Positions 33,670 to 42,853 of a DNA stretch of 64,000 nt are shown here, piece by piece; positions within the stretch are counted from its first letter, which is position 1; each line of letters opens with the position of its first letter. The position numbers were made by a program, and so were the translations under genes. Location: NCBI GenBank assembly GCA_016844745.1, contig JAERMQ010000021.1:1-64000 (forward strand), given 5' to 3'. Origin of the DNA: Ignavibacteria bacterium. GTDB lineage: Bacteria; Bacteroidota; Ignavibacteria; Kapaibacteriales; UBA2268. Under the pieces are notes generated by a model. The model did no database searches, was not told the origin of the DNA, and saw only the letters and a list, made by a program, of their open reading frames with translations.

Positions 33670-34197
33670 ATGACGAAATCAAATAAAAAAGAAACAGAAC
33701 TCATAAGAATTTCAGAAGAAAATCTGCTCAACAGGATTTATATAATTCGCGGCGAGAAGGTAATGCTGGACTTCGATTTGGCTTCCCTTTATGAAACTGA
33801 AACCAGGATATTGAAACAAGCGGTAAGACGTAATATGAAAAGATTTCCTGAATTATTTATGTTTGAATTATCAAAACCCGAATGGAATGAGCTTATCACA
33901 AATTGTGATAACCTAAGTAGCCGGAAATTTTCACCTGCTTTACCCTTTGCTTTTACCGAACATGGGGTAGCAATGTTGTCGTCAGTTCTCAAAAGTGATA
34001 AAGCAATTGAAATTAGTATTGCCATTATATCAGCATTCGTCCATTTACGAAAGGTCGCCAATCTTCATAAAGACTTATTTGAAAGGATAGAAAATTTGGA
34101 AACCGGCTTTGAATCTTTGAAAGACCTTGTAAAAACTCTTTTGATACAGGAAACTAAGCCGAAACAAAGGATTGGTTTTATTCAGGATGGGAGTTAA
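33670..34197 (+). CDS. ORF6N domain protein (phage antirepressor type)
   Basis: 175 residues. Residues ~10-95 are an ORF6N domain: ENLLNRIYIIRGEKVMLDF, DLASLYETETRILKQAVRRN, and FPELFMFELSKPEWNEL. The middle FAFTEHGVAMLSSVLKS is diagnostic. The C-terminus is a coiled segment (LFERIENLETGFESLKDLV). ORF6N proteins are DNA-binding antirepressors of phages or orphan genes carried in host genomes. No other phage gene is close, but a BRO antirepressor remnant lies at 2.5 kb. The start lies 9 bases past the T9SS gene's stop. Confidence 0.85.
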   Translation: MTKSNKKETELIRISEENLLNRIYIIRGEKVMLDFDLASLYETETRILKQAVRRNMKRFPELFMFELSKPEWNELITNCDNLSSRKFSPALPFAFTEHGVAMLSSVLKSDKAIEISIAIISAFVHLRKVANLHKDLFERIENLETGFESLKDLVKTLLIQETKPKQRIGFIQDGS

Positions 34198-34205
34198 TCA
34201 TTCAT

Positions 34206-34326
34206 TTGTCTGAACCATGATTTACCTGATTAAAGGATTAACTTGATTAAAAAAATCAGGTTAATCCTTTAATCAGGTAAATCATGGTTCAGACAATTTT
34301 TCATTGACCATTAACCATTGACCATT
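34206..34326. repeat. TTGTCTGAACC long inverted repeat, with AATGG repeat tail
   Basis: 34206-34296 is a near-perfect inverted repeat with 43-bp arms (one mismatch), beginning TTGTCTGAACCATGATTTAC and ending with its complement. It is directly followed by CATTGACCATTAACCATTGACC (34300-34326), the complement of the AATGGTCAATGG tandem repeat. Related TGTCTGAAC ends occur at 25.5, 37.45, 46.64 and 50.1 kb. It may end transcription of the ORF6N gene. Confidence 0.8.
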
Positions 34327-34417
34327 ATTTAAATTTTCTTTACAAAAAAAAATAATTTTTATTTGATACGTCGATTAAAATTAATGAATGTTTTGAGTTT
34401 ATTGACAAAGGAATATT

Positions 34418-34624
34418 ATGAAATCGTATGAGTATCTTGTCTGGAAGGAAGGTAAATACTATGTTTCGCAATGTGTCAATGTCAATGTCAGTTCTTTTGG
34501 CGTTACTATAGACCAAGCAGTTTCCAATTTAAAAGAAGCTGTTGAGCTTTACTTCGAAGATGAAAGTATTCAGCCTATACAAATTGAACAAATAATACTT
34601 GGAAGGGAATTTTTGCATGTCTAA
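34418..34624 (+). CDS. hicB: HicB antitoxin, second copy
   Basis: 68 residues, nearly the same sequence as 27513-27719 (KSYEYLVWKEGKYYVSQCVN, LKEAVELYFEDESIQP). It overlaps the start of the broken hicA by 8 bases, the same overlap as in the intact copy. The two loci are in opposite orientation 7 kb apart. This antitoxin could still neutralise the HicA of the intact locus. Confidence 0.88.
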   Translation: MKSYEYLVWKEGKYYVSQCVNVNVSSFGVTIDQAVSNLKEAVELYFEDESIQPIQIEQIILGREFLHV

Positions 34625-34851
34625 ATTATATTCAAGTAAGGAAATTAGTTTAGTTTTGAATATACTTGGATATACTTGGATATACATTTGTTTCTCAAAA
34701 AGGTTCTCACGGTAAATATAAAAATATTGAAGGAACTATTACAATATTGCCGATGAATAAAAAGGAAATCCCGGAAAGCACTTTATCCTGTATATTAAAG
34801 CAGGTAAAAATCACAAAACAGGATTTCATTGAACATTTGGAAGCAAAATAA
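34617..34851 (+). pseudogene. hicA: HicA toxin frameshifted by a 10-bp tandem duplication
   Basis: ATG at 34617 starts MSKLYSSKEISLVLNILGYT as in the intact hicA. The DNA then holds ATACTTGGAT twice in a row (about 34661-34680), which adds 10 bases and shifts the frame into WIYICFSKR. Beyond it, in another frame, the true sequence resumes (TFVSQKGSHGKYKNIEGTIT) to the stop at 34849-34851. Deleting one copy of the 10-mer restores an intact HicA. The toxin is therefore inactive unless slippage restores it. Confidence 0.9.
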
Positions 34852-34957
34852 TTAAATTTGAAAATAGACTGCACCTTTTTCAGAATTAATCAAAAAACAA
34901 CTCACCAGCCAATTATTGAATTTGAAATGAAAATTTAAAATAAATTGGAGATTTGAA

Positions 34958-37408
34958 ATGAAAAAAGCCTTACTTCTTTTGTTCGTTATTTTTTCATCTT
35001 TTTATCAATCCCAAGCCCAAAAGTGGGAATCATTATTTGACTGCTTAGGAAGAGGTGATGTTCGGGTATTTGAAACATCCGGCGATACTATTTTTACCGG
35101 ATGCTATGGGAAGGGAATTTACTATTCAACCGATAGTGGCATTTTTTGGCTCCCATCAAATAACGGAATATTAGATAAAAGAATTACTTCAATTTTACGA
35201 TATGGAAATATAATTCTAACGGGTACAGAAGGAGGTGGTATTTATAAATCAACGGACAATGGAAAGAATTGGTCTTCTTCTAACCAAGGGTTAGAAAATT
35301 TACTCATTTATTCACTGCTTGATGTTAATGATTATTTTTTCGCAGGGACTGTAAAAGGATTATATATTTCAACTAACAAGGGTTCGAATTGGATAAAGTA
35401 CAATTTTCAAAATACACCAGGAGACCCTGTGATACACAATCTGATAAAAAAAGATAATTTTGTATATGCCTATTATGCATATTCTGATGTTTTTTACTCC
35501 TCGGATTATGGCGCTCGTTGGGAAAAATTAGATAATTTTAGGTCTTGTTATGGAATATATTTTGACGGAAATAAGACTTTTCTGTATGGTGAACAAATTG
35601 ATAAACAGGAAAGATCATTATATATTTCTACTAATAATGGTATTTCCTGGCAAAAGAAAGGACTTGGGTTAATTGGTGATGCTACTGAATTCTGTAGTAT
35701 TGACAATATCATATTTGCTGGTTGCAGACAAGGGTATACATCATGTGTTTTTAGTTCATCCGACCATGGGGATAAATGGAAATTATTATCATGTTTCTCG
35801 GCTTTTACTCAAACAGCCTTATCCTTTAAAGGTGATATTTATTTTGGTTCCGGTTTGGGAATAAATAAATCAACAAATATGGGAGTCAATTGGAATAACG
35901 TATCAGTTATGAATATATCATCTATTTTAAATTATAATAGTTTAATATTTGCAGGTACAAATGGCAACGGGCTTTTAAAGAGTAATGACGGCGGTAAAAA
36001 TTGGATAAATTTAAATACAAAATCATCAACTTTTTATAGTGATTTTATATCAGGAATAGCAAATTCAAGTAATATAATTTTTATTTCTACATTTGATAAA
36101 GGTATTTTTAAATCAACTGATGGCGGCATTAATTTTCTTGACGCTAATTCAGGACTGAATTTTAAAAAGATAAATGATATTTCAGTAAGTCAGGGTGCGG
36201 TTTTTGCCAACTCTGATTCCGGAATTTTCTTTTCAATAGATAATGGAAATTCTTGGAATAAATACAATTCAAATAATTATCAGGCTAACCTGAAAAATGC
36301 ATTAATAGATGGCGGAATTTTATATAAAAGTATACCTAACAATCAAATTTTATATAAATCATCAGATTTTGGAAGAACTTGGAACGAAAATAAATTAAAA
36401 TTTTATCCGGAATTTATATTAAAAAAAGATACCGTAATTTATTTATGCAGTAATTCAGGTATTGCCACTTCTTCGAATAATGGTATGACATGGAATGATC
36501 TTCAAATGCAAGGATTCCCTGTAAGTATAAATTTCTTCGTTAATTGGCATGGCTTATTTTTTATTTCATCAAAATCCGGCGTTTATTATTCCGTTGATGA
36601 TTGCCAGACCTGGTTACCAATTTGCCCCGATTCAAATAAAATTATTGCTAATACTTTGAGTTTCACCGATGATTACATCTTTGCCGGGTCTTCAGAAGGT
36701 GGAATTTATAGAATGTCGATTAATAATGTAATTAATCCATTAAATATAGAAGGTTTAAAAAAAGTATGCACAGGAGATACGGTTACTTATTACTCATTTG
36801 ATAAAAATTTCACATTGGCTAACTGGACTGCTAATACTGGCAAAATTCTTAAAACTACTGATACAACTTTAGTCATAAAATGGGAAGAATCCGGTACAGT
36901 TAAAATTACAGTTACAAAAACTAATTTTGTGAACGGTATCAAAGGAATTGGAACAATTTTTGTTGAAGTAATTCTTAGACCTTCAAAACCAACAATAACG
37001 AGAAATGTTCTAACTCTGATATCAAGTAGTCCTACAGGGAACCAATGGTACAATAACGGAAAATTTATTCCTAATGCAAACGGGAACATATTAAATATCA
37101 CAAGTTCTGGATTATATAGCGTTAATGTAACAAATAAAGGCTGCACATCCGAAATGTCTGATATTATAACCAACGTAGAAGAACCGGGTACGCTAATTCA
37201 GGAGTTGGAAATATCACCTAATCCTGCAGATAATATTTTGTATATAAATTCTTATCAAATGGCAGATGCAATCAGGATATTCACAATCGAAGGAATTAAG
37301 GCAATGGAGCTTCCTTTCAATAATGAAATTGATATTAGCTTATTGCCGGAAGGGATGTATTTTGTACAGGTAGGTTCTATTGTACGGAAGTTTGTGAAAG
37401 TCAAATAG
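34958..37408 (+). CDS. Large secreted BNR-type beta-propeller with T9SS tail
   Basis: 816 residues, signal peptide residues 1-20 (ends SQAQKW). From ~25 to ~585 it carries at least twelve propeller-blade repeats with Asp-box-like turns (STDSGIFWLPSN, STDNGKNWSSSN, STNKGSNWIKYN, STNNGISWQKKG, STNMGVNWNNVS, SNDGGKNWINLN, SIDNGNSWNKYN), enough for two propellers. A PKD/Ig-like region (~590-740) leads to a Por sorting domain (LEISPNPADNILYINSY ... LLPEGMYFVQVGS). It is similar in plan to 32425-33660 but twice as long. Export through T9SS is inferred; ligand unknown. Confidence 0.83.
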   Translation: MKKALLLLFVIFSSFYQSQAQKWESLFDCLGRGDVRVFETSGDTIFTGCYGKGIYYSTDSGIFWLPSNNGILDKRITSILRYGNIILTGTEGGGIYKSTDNGKNWSSSNQGLENLLIYSLLDVNDYFFAGTVKGLYISTNKGSNWIKYNFQNTPGDPVIHNLIKKDNFVYAYYAYSDVFYSSDYGARWEKLDNFRSCYGIYFDGNKTFLYGEQIDKQERSLYISTNNGISWQKKGLGLIGDATEFCSIDNIIFAGCRQGYTSCVFSSSDHGDKWKLLSCFSAFTQTALSFKGDIYFGSGLGINKSTNMGVNWNNVSVMNISSILNYNSLIFAGTNGNGLLKSNDGGKNWINLNTKSSTFYSDFISGIANSSNIIFISTFDKGIFKSTDGGINFLDANSGLNFKKINDISVSQGAVFANSDSGIFFSIDNGNSWNKYNSNNYQANLKNALIDGGILYKSIPNNQILYKSSDFGRTWNENKLKFYPEFILKKDTVIYLCSNSGIATSSNNGMTWNDLQMQGFPVSINFFVNWHGLFFISSKSGVYYSVDDCQTWLPICPDSNKIIANTLSFTDDYIFAGSSEGGIYRMSINNVINPLNIEGLKKVCTGDTVTYYSFDKNFTLANWTANTGKILKTTDTTLVIKWEESGTVKITVTKTNFVNGIKGIGTIFVEVILRPSKPTITRNVLTLISSSPTGNQWYNNGKFIPNANGNILNITSSGLYSVNVTNKGCTSEMSDIITNVEEPGTLIQELEISPNPADNILYINSYQMADAIRIFTIEGIKAMELPFNNEIDISLLPEGMYFVQVGSIVRKFVKVK

Positions 37409-37548
37409 AAGTTATAAATTATGAGTTATGAGTTATAAGTTCTCAATGATAATTTGTCTGAATTAGGATTTATAGGATTTAAGGATTATAAGATTTCCTT
37501 ATAACTCATAACTTATAACTTATAACTCATAATCCATAATCCATAAAT
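37409..37548. repeat. Inverted repeat AAATTATGAGTTATGAGTTATAAG
   Basis: AATTATGAGTTATGAGTTAT at the left pairs with ATAACTTATAACTTATAACT at the right; a TTGTCTGAATTAGG segment lies between. It is located between two converging genes and could stop transcription from both. It is related to the element at 8234-8355. Confidence 0.65.
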
Positions 37549-37555
37549 AAAAAAG

Positions 37556-37972
37556 TTACTCTCCGATAATTTTAATCAACACTCTTTTTGTCCTTTTGCC
37601 ATCGAATTCGCCATAGAAAATCTGCTCCCAGGGACCAAAGTCAAGCTGACCTTCGGTTATGGCAACGACAACCTCCCTGCCCATAACCTGGCGCTTTAAA
37701 TGAGCATCGGCATTATCTTCGAATCCGTTGTGCATATACTGGGAATGAGGTTTTTCCGGCGCTAATCGTTCAAGCCATCGTTCGAAATCCTGATGCAAAC
37801 CAGCTTCGTCATCGTTGATAAAAACGCTTGCGGTAATATGCATGGCATTGACTAATACGAAACCTTCTTTAATACCGCTTTCATCAATAGCTTGCCTGAC
37901 CTGGCGGGTTATATTTATATAAGCACGCCTGGTTTTAGTATTAAACGATAACTCTTTTCTGAAACTTTTCAT
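37556..37972 (-). CDS. YjbQ/UPF0047 family protein (secondary thiamine-phosphate synthase)
   Basis: 138 residues, the full length of the UPF0047 family. The signature is present: [39 protein letters not shown], and [22 protein letters not shown]. The conserved H...ND...H...H set forms a metal/phosphate pocket in structures of the family. Members were reported to have weak thiamine-phosphate synthase activity, but the true role in the cell is not settled. It stands alone between a T9SS gene and the parvulin gene. Confidence 0.88.
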   Translation of the reverse strand: MKSFRKELSFNTKTRRAYINITRQVRQAIDESGIKEGFVLVNAMHITASVFINDDEAGLHQDFERWLERLAPEKPHSQYMHNGFEDNADAHLKRQVMGREVVVAITEGQLDFGPWEQIFYGEFDGKRTKRVLIKIIGE

Positions 37973-38199
37973 TTTATAATTCTTAAATATTATTCATAAT
38001 TATTAAGATTTAGACGATTATTTGGTATTCGTATTTGATTAAAAAATCAAAACTAAATTTTTTTGAATTATTTTCAATAAATATTACGTTTATCAGTCTT
38101 ATACTTCTTGTTCTGGTTTTTTTTATAATTTGTTGATATAGAATAAATAATTTCATAAAAAATATAGTTTTAATACAAAAACTCAAAGGAAAAATCAAA

Positions 38200-40299
38200 A
38201 TGTTCCGTGCGGCACAATTACTAACAATCACTATCATTGCACTGTTAACAATAAGCAATTCGTATTCAGCCGATAAAAAGCAAGGCGAAAAAGAAGCAGC
38301 AGCCTCAATCGGCAAGGAAAAAATAATGTTCTCCGACGTAGAGAAAGCATTCCGGAAGAATATGAATAAACCGAAAGCAGTCAGATTGAACGAAGTCAGT
38401 CGCGATAGCGCCATGGACTTCATTAACTTGTATATCAAATATCGCCTGAAAGTAATCGATGCACTCGACCGCGGCTTCGACAAAGACTCAGCAGTCCTTG
38501 CCGATATTGTTCAAAATCGAAAAATCCTTGCTGAATCTTATTATTACGATAAAAAGCTCATCGAACCTAATATCGAGCGACTGCTTGCAATGCGTAATTG
38601 GGAAATGCAGATTTCATTAATTCTGTTTCTTTTCGAGAACAAGACTGCAACGAGTGATACAGCCGATGCATATCGCAAAGGAATGGCTGTATTCGATAGT
38701 TTAAAGAATGGAGCAAAATTCGGCGATTTGGCTTTCAATCTATCCGATGACCCGGAAACAAAGAAGAACCATGGCTTGATTCCGACCTTTCTAACCGCCG
38801 GTAAAGTACAAAAGCAAATTGAATCTGCAATTTACTCAATAAAAAAAGAAGGTGACATTTATCCGGAATTAATCAAAACCAAATTCGGATATTTTATTAT
38901 TAAACTTGAAAAGAAAATCCCTAGAATTCTTGTTAGTGGTCGCCATATTTTAATCTCCACCAAGGCCGATGTTGACTCGGCTGCAGCAAAACGCAAAGCC
39001 GACAGTATCCTGAAATTGGTTAAATCCGGCTCTGATTTCTCACGAATTGCCGAAGAAAATTCCGACGACCCATCATCAGCTATGAAAGGCGGTTCGCTCG
39101 GTAACTTTTACAGCCGTTCATCGGGTTTCGAGAATACCGGAAAAAGTGTAGTGCCGGAATTTGAGAATACATTGTTTTCCCTGAAAGATGGCGAGACATC
39201 CGGTTTAATCAAAACTGATTACGGTTATCATATTATCCGGCGGGATTCCACAAAAAATTTCGATGTTCAAGCCGAACGTGAAGATTTACGCCGCATGTAT
39301 AAAAGATTATTCTTCGAAGATGATAAAAAAGCCCTGATGGATTCTATGAAAAAAGCTGCGGGATTTTCCATTTACAATTCTGCAATGAATAATCTTCTTG
39401 CTTCTATAGATACAACCAAAACTACTTTGGAAGCCGAATGGTTCGCAAAAATTCCCGAAACCGTATCAAAGGAAAATTTATATACCATAAATAATAAAAA
39501 TACATCTGTTAGCGAATTTACAAATCTTACGAAGACTAGAACTGATTTACGGGGCTTAGGTTTAAATTCCACCGGTTTCAGGACTGCAATCGAAAAAATC
39601 ATAGAGCCAATGGCATTCGAGACAGCAACTAAGAATTTGGAAAAAGAATATCCGGATTTCGAAATTCTGATGAAAGAATTTAAAGACGGCATTCTTCTGT
39701 TTCGTGTAGAGGCATTGGAAGTATGGGATAAATTGAAATTCGATTCAACACTGGCTCGTAAATTCCATGACACAACTAAACAGCGGTATTCGACTGAGCC
39801 AAAATACAACATCACCGAAATTTATGTTTTAACAGATTCATTAGCTAATGAATTGCATAAACGTGCAATGGCAGGCGAGAACTTCGATACGCTTGCCGCA
39901 CACAACACACAGAGAAAAGATTATCGCGAAAAAGCCGGTTCATGGGGATTCGTTGCTGCGAAGAACAATAAACTTGCCGAATTTGCAGCAAAATTAAAAA
40001 TGAAATCCGGTGATATTTCCGAACCGCAATCTTATGAAAAAGGATTCTCGATAATCAAAGTCAATGCCTTCGAGCCTGTACGCCAAAAGACTTTCGAAGA
40101 AGCTATTTCCGATTTCGCACCGGAATTCCAGGATATGGTGCAGAAGAACCTGACCGAAAGCTGGCTTAAAAGAATTAAGGAAAAATTTCCCGTTACGGTT
40201 TACGATGAAAATATAGATGAATTTATCAGCAAAAAGAGCGCACCGGCTACGGAAGAAAAGAAACCGGAAGAGAAAAAATCGAAGAAGAAAAAGAAATAA
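38200..40299 (+). CDS. Peptidyl-prolyl isomerase, parvulin type (PpiD/SurA-like), large
   Basis: 699 residues with a signal peptide (residues 1-24). Residues ~40-130 are a SurA-like chaperone region. A first, weaker parvulin-like unit is at ~150-245 and a clear parvulin domain at ~246-345 (SGRHILISTKADVDSAA, DFSRIAEENSDDPSSAMKGG, LIKTDYGYHIIRRD). A third PPIase-like unit is at ~520-620 (PKYNITEIYVLTDS, GSWGFVAAKNN). The end is Lys/Glu-rich (EEKKPEEKKSKKKKK). It probably helps outer-membrane proteins fold in the periplasm, as SurA does. A second PPIase gene follows 190 bases downstream. A long opposite-strand ORF at 38010-38483 is only its shadow. Confidence 0.88.
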   Translation: MFRAAQLLTITIIALLTISNSYSADKKQGEKEAAASIGKEKIMFSDVEKAFRKNMNKPKAVRLNEVSRDSAMDFINLYIKYRLKVIDALDRGFDKDSAVLADIVQNRKILAESYYYDKKLIEPNIERLLAMRNWEMQISLILFLFENKTATSDTADAYRKGMAVFDSLKNGAKFGDLAFNLSDDPETKKNHGLIPTFLTAGKVQKQIESAIYSIKKEGDIYPELIKTKFGYFIIKLEKKIPRILVSGRHILISTKADVDSAAAKRKADSILKLVKSGSDFSRIAEENSDDPSSAMKGGSLGNFYSRSSGFENTGKSVVPEFENTLFSLKDGETSGLIKTDYGYHIIRRDSTKNFDVQAEREDLRRMYKRLFFEDDKKALMDSMKKAAGFSIYNSAMNNLLASIDTTKTTLEAEWFAKIPETVSKENLYTINNKNTSVSEFTNLTKTRTDLRGLGLNSTGFRTAIEKIIEPMAFETATKNLEKEYPDFEILMKEFKDGILLFRVEALEVWDKLKFDSTLARKFHDTTKQRYSTEPKYNITEIYVLTDSLANELHKRAMAGENFDTLAAHNTQRKDYREKAGSWGFVAAKNNKLAEFAAKLKMKSGDISEPQSYEKGFSIIKVNAFEPVRQKTFEEAISDFAPEFQDMVQKNLTESWLKRIKEKFPVTVYDENIDEFISKKSAPATEEKKPEEKKSKKKKK

Positions 40300-40311
40300 T
40301 ATATAACATGA

Positions 40312-40440
40312 GGATTAGGAGAAACCCCCTAACCCCCTTTGAAAAAGGGGGAATATTTTCTACTTCTACTTCTACTTCTATGTTCTACTTCTATGTTCTA
40401 CTTCTATAACCGGGGTAGGGGGGATTTCTCTTGAATTTGA
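40312..40440. repeat. Palindromic repeat with TTCTACTTCTATG tandem units
   Basis: Arms GAGAAACCCCCTAACCCCCT and GGGGTAGGGGGGATTTCTC enclose five or six units of TTCTACTTCTA(TG). It lies between the two PPIase genes. The inner tandem is the reverse complement of that inside the repeat at 17515-17675. Confidence 0.7.
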
Positions 40441-40490
40441 AAGTTTTGCTATTTTTTGAAATATGAAATTAAAAAAGATGATAAATAAAA

Positions 40491-41807
40491 ATGATAATTA
40501 GAAAAAAAATTATTAAACCGGCAGTCTTAGGGCTCTTTTTCTTCTGGATTCTACTTATTTTTCCGCAAAGCGCTTTGGCTCAATTGCAGGAAGGCACTCC
40601 GGTCGATAAAATCATTGCCGTTGTTGGTGATGAAATTATCCTGGAATCGGACTTAGCAGCTAAAATCATGTTCCTTGCGAATCAGGACAAAACTGTCAAA
40701 TTAGACGACCCGAAGCTTCGCCTTCAGGTTTTGGATGCAATGATTAATGAGAAACTCCTCGTAGCGAAAGCTATTGAAGATTCCGTCGAGGTTTCCGACG
40801 AAGAAGTAAAGCAGCGCTGGGATTATCTGATTCAGATGTACATCCGCCAGTATGGTTCCGAAAAGCGGGTCGAATCGGTTTTTGGGATGTCAATTAAGCG
40901 CATGCAGTATGAATACAGCGAAATAATTAAAAAGCAACTTTTATCCGAAAAATTACGCCGGAGCAAGTTCCAGGGTATATCAGTTTCACCCCGCGAGGTT
41001 GAAGATTTCTTTGCCAATTTCAAAGATTCATTGCCCAAAATCCCGACACAGGTGGAGTTGTATCATATTGTGCGATATGTTAAGTCTAACAATTTACAAA
41101 AAGAAGAAATTCAGAAGCTTGCGCAAAGGGTTCGCGATTCCTTAATCAAAGGTGGTGATTTTGCTGATTTTGCTAAACGGTATAGCGGAGATGCGGGTAC
41201 TGCTTCAGCCGGCGGCGACTTAGGCTGGTTCGATAAAGGCAAGCTCTTCCCGGAATTCGAAAATGCTGCATTTGCTCTTCAGAAGGATGAAATTTCGATG
41301 CCTGTCGAGACTCCTTTCGGCTTTCATTTGATTCAGACATTGGAAAAGAAAAAGGATGCGGTCAATACAAGGCATATCCTGTTCAAAATAGGACAGAATG
41401 CAAGCGATGTAGAAGAGACGAAGACATTTCTGCTCAACCTGAAAAAGCGTGCAGAGGCTGGTGAAAATTTCGAAGTATTGGCTAAAGAATATTCCGAGGA
41501 TAAAGATACCCGCGGATTCGGCGGTTTCATCGGCAAAGCCTCACTCGAAGATTTGCAGGAATTTATGAAGGATGTAGTTGCGAAATTGCCCGACGGTGGC
41601 TTAAGCGAACCGCAGGCATACAATGCAGACCCTCAGAAGCCCGCATATCATATTTTATTCAAGAAGAAAATGCTCATGCAGCATACGGCTAATATCAAAG
41701 ATGATTATCAGCAGATTGAATCGATTGCCAAGGAATACAAGCAGAATAAATTGTTTATGGAGTGGATTGAATCGCTCCGCAAGACCATGTATTGGGAAAT
41801 AAAGTAG
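40491..41807 (+). CDS. surA: SurA-like peptidyl-prolyl isomerase
   Basis: 438 residues, the size of SurA. Signal/anchor residues 1-30 (LGLFFFWILLIFPQSALA). The N-terminal chaperone region (KIIAVVGDEIILESDLAAKI) is SurA-type. Two parvulin domains follow at ~175-275 (VELYHIVRYVKSNN, FAKRYSGDAGTASAGGDLGW) and ~285-390 (NTRHILFKIGQNASDVE, LAKEYSEDKDTRGFGGFIG). SurA escorts unfolded outer-membrane proteins through the periplasm, which fits the beta-barrel-rich content of this region. It follows the larger PPIase gene in the same direction. Symbol is by architecture. Confidence 0.85.
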   Translation: MIIRKKIIKPAVLGLFFFWILLIFPQSALAQLQEGTPVDKIIAVVGDEIILESDLAAKIMFLANQDKTVKLDDPKLRLQVLDAMINEKLLVAKAIEDSVEVSDEEVKQRWDYLIQMYIRQYGSEKRVESVFGMSIKRMQYEYSEIIKKQLLSEKLRRSKFQGISVSPREVEDFFANFKDSLPKIPTQVELYHIVRYVKSNNLQKEEIQKLAQRVRDSLIKGGDFADFAKRYSGDAGTASAGGDLGWFDKGKLFPEFENAAFALQKDEISMPVETPFGFHLIQTLEKKKDAVNTRHILFKIGQNASDVEETKTFLLNLKKRAEAGENFEVLAKEYSEDKDTRGFGGFIGKASLEDLQEFMKDVVAKLPDGGLSEPQAYNADPQKPAYHILFKKKMLMQHTANIKDDYQQIESIAKEYKQNKLFMEWIESLRKTMYWEIK

Positions 41808-41846
41808 TTTTAGAGAATTAATTAAGATTTTTTCTAATTTGCTTTT

Positions 41847-42383
41847 ATGAAAAAAGCTGTTGTTATATTATTAATACTGATTATTGCATTGGATTCATTC
41901 GGAATTATAATCGGATTTTCCGTTATTCAGCGTAGAATCAAACATGAGGCTAAGCTCATGCTGCTTTCCGCGCGTTCCAACGAAGCTTTCGAAATAATCA
42001 AATTGCCGGTAAGTATTATCAACAGTTCTGTTTTTCAAAGAGTAGAGAAAGGTGAATTCCGGCTCTACGGCAAACTCTACGATATAGCCGAAGAAAAGCA
42101 GTCAGGCGATTCGCTCATTTTTAAATGCATCAATGACGAAAAAGAAGAGCATTTACTTGCACAATTATCAGAATATATAAGAACCAATGTTACAGATTTT
42201 GCAAGCGATTTGCAAAAGGTAATTAAATTGCTGCTTAAATCATTATCCTTTGAAACAATCTACAGCATAGGCTTTGAGAATATTTCACCGGCAAAATTCG
42301 TAAAAGCCTGCATTCGCTTTATTGAAATTTATTATTCCATAATTCTTGAAAAGGCATCTCCTCCACCCCGGGAATTTAAATAA
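41847..42383 (+). CDS. Membrane-anchored protein of unknown function
   Basis: 178 residues with an N-terminal hydrophobic helix (residues ~3-22, VVILLILIIALDSFGIIIGF) followed by a basic stretch (QRRIKHEAK). The rest is periplasmic or cytoplasmic in prediction, with a strand-rich middle (EFRLYGKLYDIAEEKQ, SLIFKCINDEKEE) and a helical end. It resembles the small membrane proteins that precede TonB receptors in Bacteroidota, and a TonB receptor follows after a 470-bp gap. I cannot name the family. Confidence 0.6.
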   Translation: MKKAVVILLILIIALDSFGIIIGFSVIQRRIKHEAKLMLLSARSNEAFEIIKLPVSIINSSVFQRVEKGEFRLYGKLYDIAEEKQSGDSLIFKCINDEKEEHLLAQLSEYIRTNVTDFASDLQKVIKLLLKSLSFETIYSIGFENISPAKFVKACIRFIEIYYSIILEKASPPPREFK

Positions 42384-42469
42384 CCGAAAAATCTGAAAAA
42401 CAAGATAGATTGTTATTTTGTGTTCAAGTTAGCTTCTACGCTGGCAATAAACAAATTCAATGACAAAAA

Positions 42470-42745
42470 AATTATTTTTCTTTGCGAGCTTTGCGAAAGA
42501 ATTTTCTCGCAAAGCCCACTGAGTAAATTATTTAACTTTGCGAACTTTGCGTGAAATATTTTTTTCTTTTAATAATTCGTAGAGAACGAAGTAAAAATTA
42601 TAAAATGTCTATAATTGTGAAGCGAAGAACATTAGGTACATTGGTACTGGATTCTTCGCTCCGCTCTGAATAACATTCTGATGCTGATTCAGGAACCAAA
42701 ATATTGGGAAATGGATTCTTCGCTCCGCTCTGAATGACATTCTTC
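42470..42745. repeat. Palindromic repeats (TTTGCGAGC type and GAAGCGAAGAA type)
   Basis: The 470-bp gap before the TonB receptor has no gene I can see. It holds a TTTGCGAGCTTTGCGAAAGA / TCTCGCAAAGCCC inverted repeat (42480-42560) and two degenerate copies of the TTCTTCGCTCCGCTCTGAAT half-element (42650-42680 and 42716-42742), related to the elements at 3.2 and 9.0 kb. Confidence 0.6.
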
Positions 42746-42853
42746 CGATTGTAAGGAAGCAATTAACATAGATAATATAATATTTTCTTAAATAAAGTTA
42801 CTTTTCAAACAAGTATAGTAAATATTGATTTTTAAAAATCTTGAAAGAAAAAT

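Noticed and set aside
38010-38483. 157-residue minus-strand ORF over the start of the parvulin gene
   Set aside because: It is the antisense shadow of a well-supported exported PPIase and has no recognisable motif.
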